Assembly (NCBI GenBank): GCA_023230485.1
Contig: JALNXG010000093.1
Coordinates: 1 to 10,774, forward strand
Direction: 5' to 3'
DNA: 10,774 nt
Origin: Melioribacteraceae bacterium
GTDB taxonomy: Bacteria > Bacteroidota > Ignavibacteria > Ignavibacteriales > Melioribacteraceae
In this document: piece by piece, positions 1 to 7,023 of the stretch
Position numbering within the stretch: the first letter of the stretch is position 1
Layout of the letters: each line of letters starts with the position of its first letter
Notes under the pieces: generated by a model
The model's input: only the letters and a program-made list of their open reading frames with translations
The model's database searches: none
What the model was told of the DNA's origin: nothing
Program-made: the position numbers and the translations under genes

Positions 1-44
1 ATTGTATCCCCTTTTTTCAAGTGTTCCGGTTTTATAATCTTCAT
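1..44 (-). CDS. LD-carboxypeptidase (peptidase S66), N-terminal fragment cut by window edge
   Basis: Reading the minus strand from an ATG at 44 gives MKIIKPEHLKKGDT and then runs off the window. The pattern 'KPxxLKKGDT(I)' right at the N-terminus is characteristic of S66 LD-carboxypeptidases, which trim the terminal D-Ala from muropeptide tetrapeptides during cell-wall recycling and usually continue 'GIVAPS'. An in-frame TAG lies 12 nt upstream of the ATG, so this is the first possible start in the frame. There is no clear Shine-Dalgarno site. The gene lies downstream of the terminator at 122-153, so it should have its own promoter within 45-121. Only 14 codons are visible, so the family call rests on a short motif; the presence of a coding start is more certain than the function. 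Confidence 0.55.
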   Translation of the reverse strand, partial: MKIIKPEHLKKGDT

Positions 45-121
45 GAAAATCTACCATTTAGTCTTTTGGAAAATATAAAAAGTTTTGATAAAAGAAAATA
101 GATGATTTTAAGGTTTTTAAG
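45..121 (-). other. Short AT-rich intergenic leader before the LD-carboxypeptidase-like start
   Basis: This stretch is non-coding between the terminator of the upstream operon and the gene start at 44. On the minus strand it contains TATATTTT (complement of 69-76), which could be a -10 or a relaxed version of the Bacteroidetes -7 element TAnnTTTG. No convincing upstream element accompanies it, so no promoter is called. Confidence 0.4.
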
Positions 122-153
122 AAAAAAAAGGGTGCCTCTCTTATGGCACCCTT
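122..153 (-). terminator. Intrinsic terminator of the receptor/T9SS-protein operon
   Basis: On the minus strand a GGGTGCC / GGCACCC stem (145-151 with 130-136; extendable by two A-T pairs) with an 8-nt loop is followed directly by a run of eight U (122-129 read in reverse). It begins about 28 nt after the stop codon at 181. This is a textbook Rho-independent terminator and separates the operon from the gene starting at 44. Confidence 0.9.
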
Positions 154-180
154 CAAGATTGGAAGGAGAGAAGAGACTTT

Positions 181-3027
181 TTATTTCAACAATGTCATTT
201 TCTTTGTTATTATCTGTGAACCGGTTTCAAGACGGTAGATATACATACCACTTGATAAATTACTGGCATTCCAATTTATTGTATAATTTCCACTTTCTTT
301 ATATGAATTAATCAAATTTGCAACTTCTTGACCTAAAATATTGTAAACTGATAATTTTACCATACTTGCTTGTGGTAAAGAGAATTTTATAGAAGTCGAT
401 GGATTGAAAGGATTAGGATAATTTTGAGACAATTCAAATGTAGAAGGAATTTCATTTTCAAATTCTTCTTTTACTGATGTAGGAATCTCGAACTTAAATG
501 AGCTCCAGCCATCTGTCCAATCTTCTCTTCCAAATGCTCCAATGAATGTGGAAGTAGCGTCAAAGAAACCATCATTTGGAGGTGTGGCCCCACCGGTGAA
601 AGCCGGAGACATTGGAGGAATCGGCATTGCATTTGGGTTATCTAAATTGAATGGATCTGCAAGGTACAATTCTGCTGTTGTGGTTAATAATTTACCATTA
701 TTTGCTCCAAACCATGCAGCCATACCACTTTCAAATTCAGCATCAGTCGAAGATAATTGTTTTGTAACTGAACCTGCTATGATACTATTATTAAAATAAC
801 TAACATTTGTTTTTGCATCAGCTACTGTATTTGTTCCATCAATATATAAACCTGTAGGCCAGCCTAATATTATAGTGTTACCTACCTTATTCTGTGATGA
901 ACGTCTTAAATGCATTCCTCTTCTATATAGAGAATTAATTGGTGTTGACGAATCTTTTGCTGGTCCAACTAATGTAACATTCCACCATGTTGGACTGGTT
1001 CTTGGCTCATTTACTGAACCTGAACCGTCATTATCTGATTCAAAACCATTTGATTGCGATACATCTGATATTTGAGGATCTCTTACACCAAGTAAAAACT
1101 GTAATTTACCGCTATAACCGAAATCTGTATCAAAATCATCATCCCATCCTCTATATGCAATAAGATGTTTTGCATTTACCGTTCCACCAAACCATTCAAA
1201 TGAATCATCACCTGAATATGATACTTGGATGTGATCGATAATTGTTCCTCTTCCTACACCACCAAAAGTTAAACCGTTGATCTCGTTATTGGGTGAAAAT
1301 GCTATACCTGGATATTCAATGCGCACATATTTCATTACTCCACTATTATCATTAGGGTCAGTTCCACCATAATAATCGCCGGGACCTTCTATCTTAGCTG
1401 TACCGCCAGGAACGTTTATTGGCGCCTTTCCGAGAAGTATTATTCCACCCCAATCCCCATAATTTGGTGATTGTGTTGAACCCGCTTTGGTAAATTGACT
1501 TGTAAATACTATCGGATTATCTTTTGCACCTTCTGCATAAATTTTTCCACCGGGTAACACGATTAATGAACCTTGTGAATTATAATCACCATATATTTTT
1601 GTGCCGGCAGGTATAGTTAAACTACCACCTTCTGCAACTCTTACAAATCCAACTAATGTATAATCTGTACCAGCTTGTAAAGTAACATTTGTTGTAATAT
1701 CGCCAGCAATTACATCAGTTGGCTTTTCAGGTACTGTAAAATTGAATGAACTCCACCCTTTTGTCCAATCTGTATATCCAAACGCACCGACATAATTGGC
1801 AGAAGCATCAAAAAAACCATCTTTTGGAGGTGTTGCTCCACCTGTAAATACTGGTGAACCTGCTTTTGGCATAGCATTTGGATTTGATAAGTTATATGGT
1901 TCGGTTAACATTACTTCAGAGTTTGTTGCTAATACTCTTCCACCATTTGTAGTAAACCATGCAGACATTTCACTTTCAAATGTTGCATCTGTCGATGATA
2001 ATGCAGTTCCTACTGTTCCCGCAATTATACTATTCTTTATATAAGAAATACCTGATTTAGCATCAGCAATAGTATTTGTACCGTCAACATAAATACCGGT
2101 TGGCCATCCCATTACTAGTGCATTGTTTACTTTATTCTGTGATGAACGTCTTAAGTGCATTCCCCTTCTATATAAGGAATTGTATGTCGAACTAGTTTCA
2201 GCAGATGGGCCTATTAATGTAACATTGTACCAAGTTGGCGAAGTTCTTGGTTCATTTACTGATCCTGAACCATCATTATCAGATTCAAAACCGTTTGATT
2301 GCGATACATCTGATATTTGAGGATCTCTTACACCAAGTAAAAACTGTAATTTACCGCTGAATCCAAAATCTGTATCGAAATCATCGTCCCACCCTCTATA
2401 TGCAATTAGATATTTAGCATTTACTGTTCCGCCGAACCATTCAAATGAATCATCACCTGAATATGATACCTGGACGTGGTCAACTGTTGTTCCTCTGCCT
2501 ACGGCACCGAAAGTTAGACCATTAATCTCATTATTTGGAGAAAATGCTATACCGGGGTATTCTATACGGCAGTATCTAATTATACCACTATTATCTTCAG
2601 GATCTGTACCGCCATAAAAATCGCCGGGTCCTTCAATTTTTGCGGTTCCACCGGGAACATTAATCGGTGCTTTTCCAAGAATTATTATTCCACCCCAATC
2701 GCCATAATTTGGTGTTTGAGTGGAACCCGGCATTTTAAATTGACTAGTAAAAACAACCGGATTTTCTGCTGTGCCTAGTATAAAGATTTTACCGCCCGGC
2801 AATACGATTAAAGAACCTTGTGAATTATAATCACCATAAATTACTGTACCGGCTGGAACCGTCAATGAAGCTCCTTCCTGAATTCTTACAAATCCTTTCA
2901 ATAAATAAGTTTTATCTGCTTGAAGTGTTACATTAGAAGTTACATTTCCTTCAAGCACTAAATCTTGTGCATTTACTGCACCAACAAAAAGCACTAACAT
3001 TAATAACAAGGTTTTTATACTACGCAT
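181..3027 (-). CDS. T9SS-exported protein with two tandem 415-residue halves and a C-terminal sorting domain
   Basis: A 948-residue exported protein. Residues 1-20 are a signal peptide (basic MRSIK, then a Leu/Val-rich core ending AVNA). Residues 22-436 and 437-851 are two copies of one domain in exact 415-residue register. Each is rich in short Gly/Asn/Val beta segments, such as an 'AGTxIYGDYNSQGSLIVLPGGKI' type stretch, suggesting a parallel beta-solenoid. Each copy has conserved acidic clusters: GDDSFEWFGG (191-200 and 606-615), GWDDDFDTDFG (212-222 and 627-637) and SDNDGSGS (249-256 and 664-671). Residues ~865-948 are a type A T9SS sorting domain (SQNYPNPFNP at 867-876, ending MTLLK), so the protein is sent through Sec and then T9SS to the surface or medium. 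The start is supported by GGAGG four nt before the ATG. The stop lies 24 bp from the neighbouring receptor, so the two are probably co-transcribed. Molecular function is not known to me; similar proteins often accompany TonB receptors, from memory. Confidence 0.92.
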   Translation of the reverse strand: MRSIKTLLLMLVLFVGAVNAQDLVLEGNVTSNVTLQADKTYLLKGFVRIQEGASLTVPAGTVIYGDYNSQGSLIVLPGGKIFILGTAENPVVFTSQFKMPGSTQTPNYGDWGGIIILGKAPINVPGGTAKIEGPGDFYGGTDPEDNSGIIRYCRIEYPGIAFSPNNEINGLTFGAVGRGTTVDHVQVSYSGDDSFEWFGGTVNAKYLIAYRGWDDDFDTDFGFSGKLQFLLGVRDPQISDVSQSNGFESDNDGSGSVNEPRTSPTWYNVTLIGPSAETSSTYNSLYRRGMHLRRSSQNKVNNALVMGWPTGIYVDGTNTIADAKSGISYIKNSIIAGTVGTALSSTDATFESEMSAWFTTNGGRVLATNSEVMLTEPYNLSNPNAMPKAGSPVFTGGATPPKDGFFDASANYVGAFGYTDWTKGWSSFNFTVPEKPTDVIAGDITTNVTLQAGTDYTLVGFVRVAEGGSLTIPAGTKIYGDYNSQGSLIVLPGGKIYAEGAKDNPIVFTSQFTKAGSTQSPNYGDWGGIILLGKAPINVPGGTAKIEGPGDYYGGTDPNDNSGVMKYVRIEYPGIAFSPNNEINGLTFGGVGRGTIIDHIQVSYSGDDSFEWFGGTVNAKHLIAYRGWDDDFDTDFGYSGKLQFLLGVRDPQISDVSQSNGFESDNDGSGSVNEPRTSPTWWNVTLVGPAKDSSTPINSLYRRGMHLRRSSQNKVGNTIILGWPTGLYIDGTNTVADAKTNVSYFNNSIIAGSVTKQLSSTDAEFESGMAAWFGANNGKLLTTTAELYLADPFNLDNPNAMPIPPMSPAFTGGATPPNDGFFDATSTFIGAFGREDWTDGWSSFKFEIPTSVKEEFENEIPSTFELSQNYPNPFNPSTSIKFSLPQASMVKLSVYNILGQEVANLINSYKESGNYTINWNASNLSSGMYIYRLETGSQIITKKMTLLK
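475..2964 (-). repeat. In-gene tandem duplication, two copies of about 1245 bp
   Basis: The two halves of the exported protein correspond to 2964-1720 and 1719-475. Landmark sequences recur with a shift of exactly 1245 bp; for example, the tract starting ggatctcttacaccaag is at 1076 and again at 2321. Between the YGDWGG and SPTW motifs the protein copies look about 90% identical by eye, with long runs unchanged, whereas the first ~60 and last ~120 residues of each copy diverge more. Much of the matching DNA is also identical at synonymous positions. Confidence 0.93.
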
Positions 3028-3051
3028 TAATCCTCCGATTAAATTAATAAA

Positions 3052-5856
3052 TTAGAATTGATATGAAAATCCAACTGTGAAGACTCTCCCCTTCCTACCC
3101 AGTTCAGATGTTTTATCACCATCTACGGTTCTTTGTATAAATTTACTGTCTTGTGCTAATAGATCTTTTACGTTTACTTTTATTGAGAAAGAATCGAATA
3201 ATTTTTTTGAGAAACTTAAATCTATCTGGTCTCTTGGTAATTCAACAATATTTCCGATACCTGCAAAACCTACTCTTGCAATTCTTTCACCAACTTTATT
3301 ATATGTTATATTAGCCGTAATACCATCTATATAATTATCATAATACAATCCAATATTCACGATATAATTTGCCTGCCCTTGAAGTGCTCTTTCTGATTCT
3401 TGGAATCCATTACCATCAATTTGTATTTTTGATTTAATAAGACTCATATTCCCTACAAATGAAAAATCTTTCATAAATTCGGTAAAGAATCCAAGATTTT
3501 TTCTTAATTCAAATTCTACTCCATAATTTTCGGCACTCTTTGCATTTTGATATGAACGGATTGGCTCGAATGAAGAAGAAGCTAATAAAATCTGCTCTAT
3601 TGGTGCATCGAACTTTTTATAAAATACACTTACTGCAAAAAGCTCACCTGCATTTGGATAGATTTCAAAACGAAGATCATAGTTATTAATTAAACTTCTT
3701 TTTAGACTGCTATTACCTTGTACTAATTCATTTGTAACGAAATCGAAATAACTAAATGGAGCTAATTCTCTAAATTCTGGACGTGCTAAAGTTCTTGAAG
3801 CTGCAGCTCTTATATTAATTTTTTCATTGAACGCATATGTCAAGTTTAAGCTTGGAAGCCAATCCTTATATGTAGGAGCTACTGTTATTATTTCATCTGT
3901 TAGACTATAAGATGACATTTCCTGTTTTGAATGCTCATATCGAGCACCGGTAATTACTTTTAAATCAGAAAATAATGTAAAATCTGTCATTAAATATGAA
4001 GCGATAATCTCTTGGTTTGAATCGTAACTATCAGATGGTTTTGTTATCTCAACTACTTCAATAAATTTCGAATTAATATTCTGTTGGGTAAATATTTGGT
4101 CAACCGGTTTTAATAAGGTTGAATCTTCCTGCATAAAATTTCCACCCGGAATATTTCTAAATCCGAAAGTTCTTGCATCAAATGTTCTATCTTTTTTATC
4201 GATATTAAAACCAAACTTAAAGTTCGGCATATCGCTCATTTCAAACGGTTTTACATTAAAATTAATCGAACCACCATAACTATTATCTTTTAATTTTCCA
4301 TAAAAACGTGTAGATAGCGATTGATCAAGTAAAAATCTAAAATCAGAAGTTGGATCTTCGTATGGTCTTGAATACACATATCTTCTTGCATCAGGTTCAT
4401 TGCGTGTCGAAGTACCATAATTAAGATTCCAATCCATTTTAATACCACTTAGAAGAGTAAAATTGTGTTCACCAATGAATTGTGTGGAATAAAGCGATCT
4501 TTCGACATATCTTAATGCTGTTACATCTCTATAATCTGGACCTGAGTAATAAGCACCTTGATATACGGCTGTTTCATCATCTGCATTCTGATTATAAATA
4601 TTTTTGAAGCTGATTTTATTATTCTTATCTAACTTAAAACTCATATTAAGTAATGCACCCAACGAAACTGAATTTGTATAATTAAATCCATTATACTCAT
4701 ATCGTGGACCCTCAAAAGTATAGTTGTTTCTTTCTACTTCTTTAATATCATCGCTATTAGAATATGTTAAAGATGCAATATATCCGAATAAGCTTTGCTC
4801 GCCTAATTCAAATTTATCACCAATATTTATTTTAAAACTTCCATTTAATGGTGTTTTGCTATTTTTAGTATCCCAGTTATTATTGAATGATTGACCTATT
4901 GCTTGTAATTCGTCAGAGGTGTAATTACCTCTTCCAACTTTTTGATCACTTATTAAAGATGGTAAATCACGGGTACCATCATCCATTCCCAACCAATCGC
5001 TTTTTCCACCGCTATATGTTACAAAATCTTTTAAATTAGAAACTGTGTTATACGATGTGGATGCACTTATATCTAAAATGAATTTGGAAGGAAATTCAAT
5101 TGTATTGATTTCGACTAATCCACCCGAAAAATCTGCCGGTTTATCTGGAGTAAATGTTTTAGAAGTTAAAATATTCTCTATTAAACTTGCTGGGAATATA
5201 TCGTAAGAAAAACTTCTTTTTTCCGGATCAGTCGATGGAAGCGAAGAACCGTTTAATAATGTATTATTGTAACGATCGCCAACTCCTCTTACATAAGCAA
5301 ATTTTCCATCTGCAATCGTTATTCCGGTCATCCTCTTTAATATGTCTGTACCGTCAGAACTATTGTTTTTGCTTATAAGCTCTGCACTCATACCATCTAC
5401 AATATTTAGAGAATTCTTTTGAATATTAAGAAGTGCGCCCTCACTATTCTTTAAAGCTTCTGCTGTTACTACAACTTCGGAAAGCTCCGTAGAAGTTGTC
5501 TGCATTGTAACATTAATTTTTGTCTCCTTACCAGCTTCAACTTTAATGTTATCTACAAAAATTGTCTGGTAAGATATAAATGAAAATTTGAGTTGGTATG
5601 TTCCGGGTAAAAGATTTTTGATTGAGTAATAACCATCTAAATCAGATGATGCACCTATTGAAGTACCGGTTACTAAAACATTTGCTCCAATTAATACATC
5701 ATTATTACTGCCATCGGTAATTTTACCGCTAATTGATCCTTTTTCTTGTGCATTAGTATTACTTGTAAAAGTAATAAATGCTGCTACTATAAATAGTAGT
5801 ACAACTTTTGATAATACCCGAAATCCTCGAATATTGTTTGTTTGTAAATCTGACAT
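3052..5856 (-). CDS. TonB-dependent outer-membrane receptor with carboxypeptidase-regulatory-like N-domain
   Basis: A 934-residue TonB-dependent transporter. Residues 1-36 form a long signal peptide (hydrophobic stretch ~16-31, likely cut after TNA, before QEKG). Residues ~39-119 are a CarboxypepD_reg-like beta-sandwich (GSISGKITDG ... GANVLVTGTSIGASSDLDGYYSI). A TonB-box-like segment SEVVVTAEA is at ~126-133. The plug follows at ~140-255 with YVRGVGDRYNNTLLNG and LPSTDPEKRSFSYDIFP, then PADFSGGLVEINT. The rest is a 22-strand-type barrel ending GRVFTVGFSYQF, with the terminal Phe expected for outer-membrane insertion. The plug motifs resemble the receptor group typified by TIGR01782 rather than classical SusC. 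An AAGGAG site lies about 10 nt before the ATG. The gene is first in an operon with the doubled T9SS protein and sits directly below an 11-bp-periodic Pho-box-like array, which suggests induction by phosphate limitation. Substrate is not determined by sequence. Confidence 0.95.
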   Translation of the reverse strand: MSDLQTNNIRGFRVLSKVVLLFIVAAFITFTSNTNAQEKGSISGKITDGSNNDVLIGANVLVTGTSIGASSDLDGYYSIKNLLPGTYQLKFSFISYQTIFVDNIKVEAGKETKINVTMQTTSTELSEVVVTAEALKNSEGALLNIQKNSLNIVDGMSAELISKNNSSDGTDILKRMTGITIADGKFAYVRGVGDRYNNTLLNGSSLPSTDPEKRSFSYDIFPASLIENILTSKTFTPDKPADFSGGLVEINTIEFPSKFILDISASTSYNTVSNLKDFVTYSGGKSDWLGMDDGTRDLPSLISDQKVGRGNYTSDELQAIGQSFNNNWDTKNSKTPLNGSFKINIGDKFELGEQSLFGYIASLTYSNSDDIKEVERNNYTFEGPRYEYNGFNYTNSVSLGALLNMSFKLDKNNKISFKNIYNQNADDETAVYQGAYYSGPDYRDVTALRYVERSLYSTQFIGEHNFTLLSGIKMDWNLNYGTSTRNEPDARRYVYSRPYEDPTSDFRFLLDQSLSTRFYGKLKDNSYGGSINFNVKPFEMSDMPNFKFGFNIDKKDRTFDARTFGFRNIPGGNFMQEDSTLLKPVDQIFTQQNINSKFIEVVEITKPSDSYDSNQEIIASYLMTDFTLFSDLKVITGARYEHSKQEMSSYSLTDEIITVAPTYKDWLPSLNLTYAFNEKINIRAAASRTLARPEFRELAPFSYFDFVTNELVQGNSSLKRSLINNYDLRFEIYPNAGELFAVSVFYKKFDAPIEQILLASSSFEPIRSYQNAKSAENYGVEFELRKNLGFFTEFMKDFSFVGNMSLIKSKIQIDGNGFQESERALQGQANYIVNIGLYYDNYIDGITANITYNKVGERIARVGFAGIGNIVELPRDQIDLSFSKKLFDSFSIKVNVKDLLAQDSKFIQRTVDGDKTSELGRKGRVFTVGFSYQF

Positions 5857-5896
5857 TTTTTCTCTCTCTCCTTGGTAAAAAAAACTACACCGTAAA

Positions 5897-5902
5897 AGTA
5901 TA
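5897..5902 (-). promoter_or_regulatory. Candidate -10 element for the receptor operon
   Basis: On the minus strand TATACT lies 41 nt upstream of the receptor ATG and nine bases below the last TTAA unit of the repeat array. The overlapping TACTTTTA also fits the Bacteroidetes-type -7 pattern TAnnTTTG at seven of eight bases. No good -35 is present at the expected distance; that position is occupied by the repeat array, as is usual for promoters activated by PhoB-type regulators. Confidence 0.55.
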
Positions 5903-5910
5903 GTTTAGAT

Positions 5911-5960
5911 ATTAACTCAAGGTTAAGAGAATATTAAGGAATGATTAAGAGATTATTAAG
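5911..5960 (-). promoter_or_regulatory. Pho-box-like array: five CTTAAY repeats at exact 11-bp spacing
   Basis: On the minus strand the units are CTTAATAATCT, CTTAATCATTC, CTTAATATTCT, CTTAACCTTGA and GTTAATATCTA. The TTAA cores start at 5956, 5945, 5934, 5923 and 5912, an unbroken 11-bp period. A weaker sixth unit (TTAT at 5967 on the plus strand) touches the stop codon of the upstream gene. OmpR/PhoB-family regulators bind head-to-tail sites repeated every 11 bp, and the cyanobacterial Pho box is an 8-bp PyTTAAPyPy(A/T) repeat with 3-bp gaps. Two units here fit that 8-mer fully (CTTAATCA, CTTAACCT). The array ends nine bases above the TATACT, matching activator-dependent promoter geometry. 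The periodicity is seen directly; the identity of the regulator is inferred. Confidence 0.75.
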
Positions 5961-5970
5961 GGAATGTTAT

Positions 5971-6867
5971 TTAAAGGACAATTAAGTCGCTTCTGCCCCA
6001 TTCGGTAAGTTTTGTTTTTATATAATTTATACAATATTCATGCGCTTCGTTTGCATTTGCTGCTGATATCGGTGGACCAAAGGAGAAACGTACAAGTTTA
6101 GTAGGATCAATCTTTCCAAAATCTTTAATAGCGGATATAGTTGAATTATTACCCCATGCATCGGTTAATAATGCAATTGGTACAACATCAATTCCATTCT
6201 GACGAGCGATTTTGACTCCGAGTGAATTGAATTGCTTTTCGTCAAATTTATCCCTTCTCGTTTTTTGAGGAAAAATAATTATCGATTTCCCTTTATTCAC
6301 TCTTTCCGCACCTTCTCTCATTGCATGCATCAAGTCTTCTCGCGGGTTTGTTCTACCAACTGATATCGGGTCTCTTGCGGTGGAAACCGGTCCAAATAAT
6401 GGATAATTGGCTAACTCTGCTTTCATAATAAATACAACAGGTTTCTTTACTTGAATAAATGAAGGAAGGGAAAATGTTTCTAATGTACTCATGTGGTTAG
6501 AAACAAAAATAACCGGCTTTGGTGATTTGGTTATATTAGATAAACCATCCACTTCAAAAACCACACCTACATTTTCCAAAGCTTCAATTACATCAGTAGA
6601 AGAATTTGCCCAATTATAATCATCATAGATTCCTGCTTTTGATTGCCGATTACCGATATAAACTATCTTAACTAAATCAGGATAAAAATTAAGCGATGGG
6701 AAGAATGGGATTTTTCTTTTGGAAGTATCCGTCCTATAAACATCGTCCTTGTATTTTCTTCTGTATTCTCGTTCATTCATAAGAAGCAAAAATACAAAAA
6801 AAGTGATTAATGTAAAAAGGAAGTTAAACATTATCTGCAACCAAATTGCCAACTTGCAAGGTTGCAT
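5971..6867 (-). CDS. PlsC-family 1-acylglycerol-3-phosphate-type acyltransferase, variant HX4E motif
   Basis: A lysophospholipid acyltransferase (LPLAT/PlsC) domain covers residues ~105-265. Such enzymes transfer an acyl chain from acyl-ACP or acyl-CoA to a lysophospholipid at the inner membrane. Motif I reads NHMSTLE (124-130), i.e. H125-x4-E130 rather than the usual HX4D. Motif II is VGRTNPRED (170-178), motif III is FPQKTRR (199-205) in place of FPEGTR, and motif IV is VVPIAL (228-233). From memory a bacterial subfamily shares the NHMSTLET and FPQxTR pattern, so the substitution is probably a subfamily trait and not decay. The start is uncertain: ATG codons at 6867, 6831 and 6780 all lack a Shine-Dalgarno site. 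Starting at 6831 keeps a hydrophobic N-terminal helix (FNFLFTLITFFVFLLL), while 6780 gives a soluble MNEREYRRKY start. The gene is on the same strand as the receptor but has no visible terminator before it. Confidence 0.85.
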   Translation of the reverse strand: MQPCKLAIWLQIMFNFLFTLITFFVFLLLMNEREYRRKYKDDVYRTDTSKRKIPFFPSLNFYPDLVKIVYIGNRQSKAGIYDDYNWANSSTDVIEALENVGVVFEVDGLSNITKSPKPVIFVSNHMSTLETFSLPSFIQVKKPVVFIMKAELANYPLFGPVSTARDPISVGRTNPREDLMHAMREGAERVNKGKSIIIFPQKTRRDKFDEKQFNSLGVKIARQNGIDVVPIALLTDAWGNNSTISAIKDFGKIDPTKLVRFSFGPPISAANANEAHEYCINYIKTKLTEWGRSDLIVL

Positions 6868-6899
6868 GTTTAGCGCAATGAAGATTGCAATAACGCAAT
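6846..6899. promoter_or_regulatory. Cluster of TTGC / GCAA half-sites between divergent genes
   Basis: TTGC begins at 6846, 6854 and 6862 (8-bp steps). GCAAT, the inverted half, begins at 6875, 6887 and 6895. Two 8-bp palindromes with the same TTGCAA core, CTTGCAAG (6853-6860) and ATTGCAAT (6884-6891), are centred 31 bp apart, about three helical turns. The symmetry suggests an operator in the divergent promoter region, but no known regulator is recognised. If it is an operator, the most upstream acyltransferase ATG at 6867, which lies inside it, is unlikely to be the true start. Confidence 0.35.
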
Positions 6900-6948
6900 G
6901 CTGTTATTTAGCTTTACGCGATTATAGGCTAATTTCGCACACTATTTC

Positions 6949-6978
6949 TTGGAATGCTTTTTTCACTATATATATAAG
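6949..6978 (+). promoter_or_regulatory. Candidate promoter for the radical SAM/oxidoreductase pair
   Basis: TTGGAA (6949-6954) is followed after 16-18 bp by an alternating TATATATAAG tract that can supply the -10 (TATATA at 6971 or TATAAG at 6973). Transcription would start about 40 nt before the ATG at 7024. AT-rich DNA makes such matches common, so this is a moderate call. Confidence 0.4.
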
Positions 6979-7023
6979 TATCATTAAAATGAACCGATTG
7001 ACAATTAAAAGGGAGATAAGTCG

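Noticed and set aside
542..2320. Four plus-strand frames of 65-85 codons opposite the doubled T9SS protein
   Set aside because: They are antisense shadows. Pairs such as 542 and 1796 look alike only because the gene itself is duplicated.
5857..5880. CT-rich tract between the receptor ATG and the -10, possible hairpin or leader element
   Set aside because: On the transcript it reads AAGGAGAGAGAGAAAAA, simply a purine-rich Shine-Dalgarno region; no stem can be drawn.
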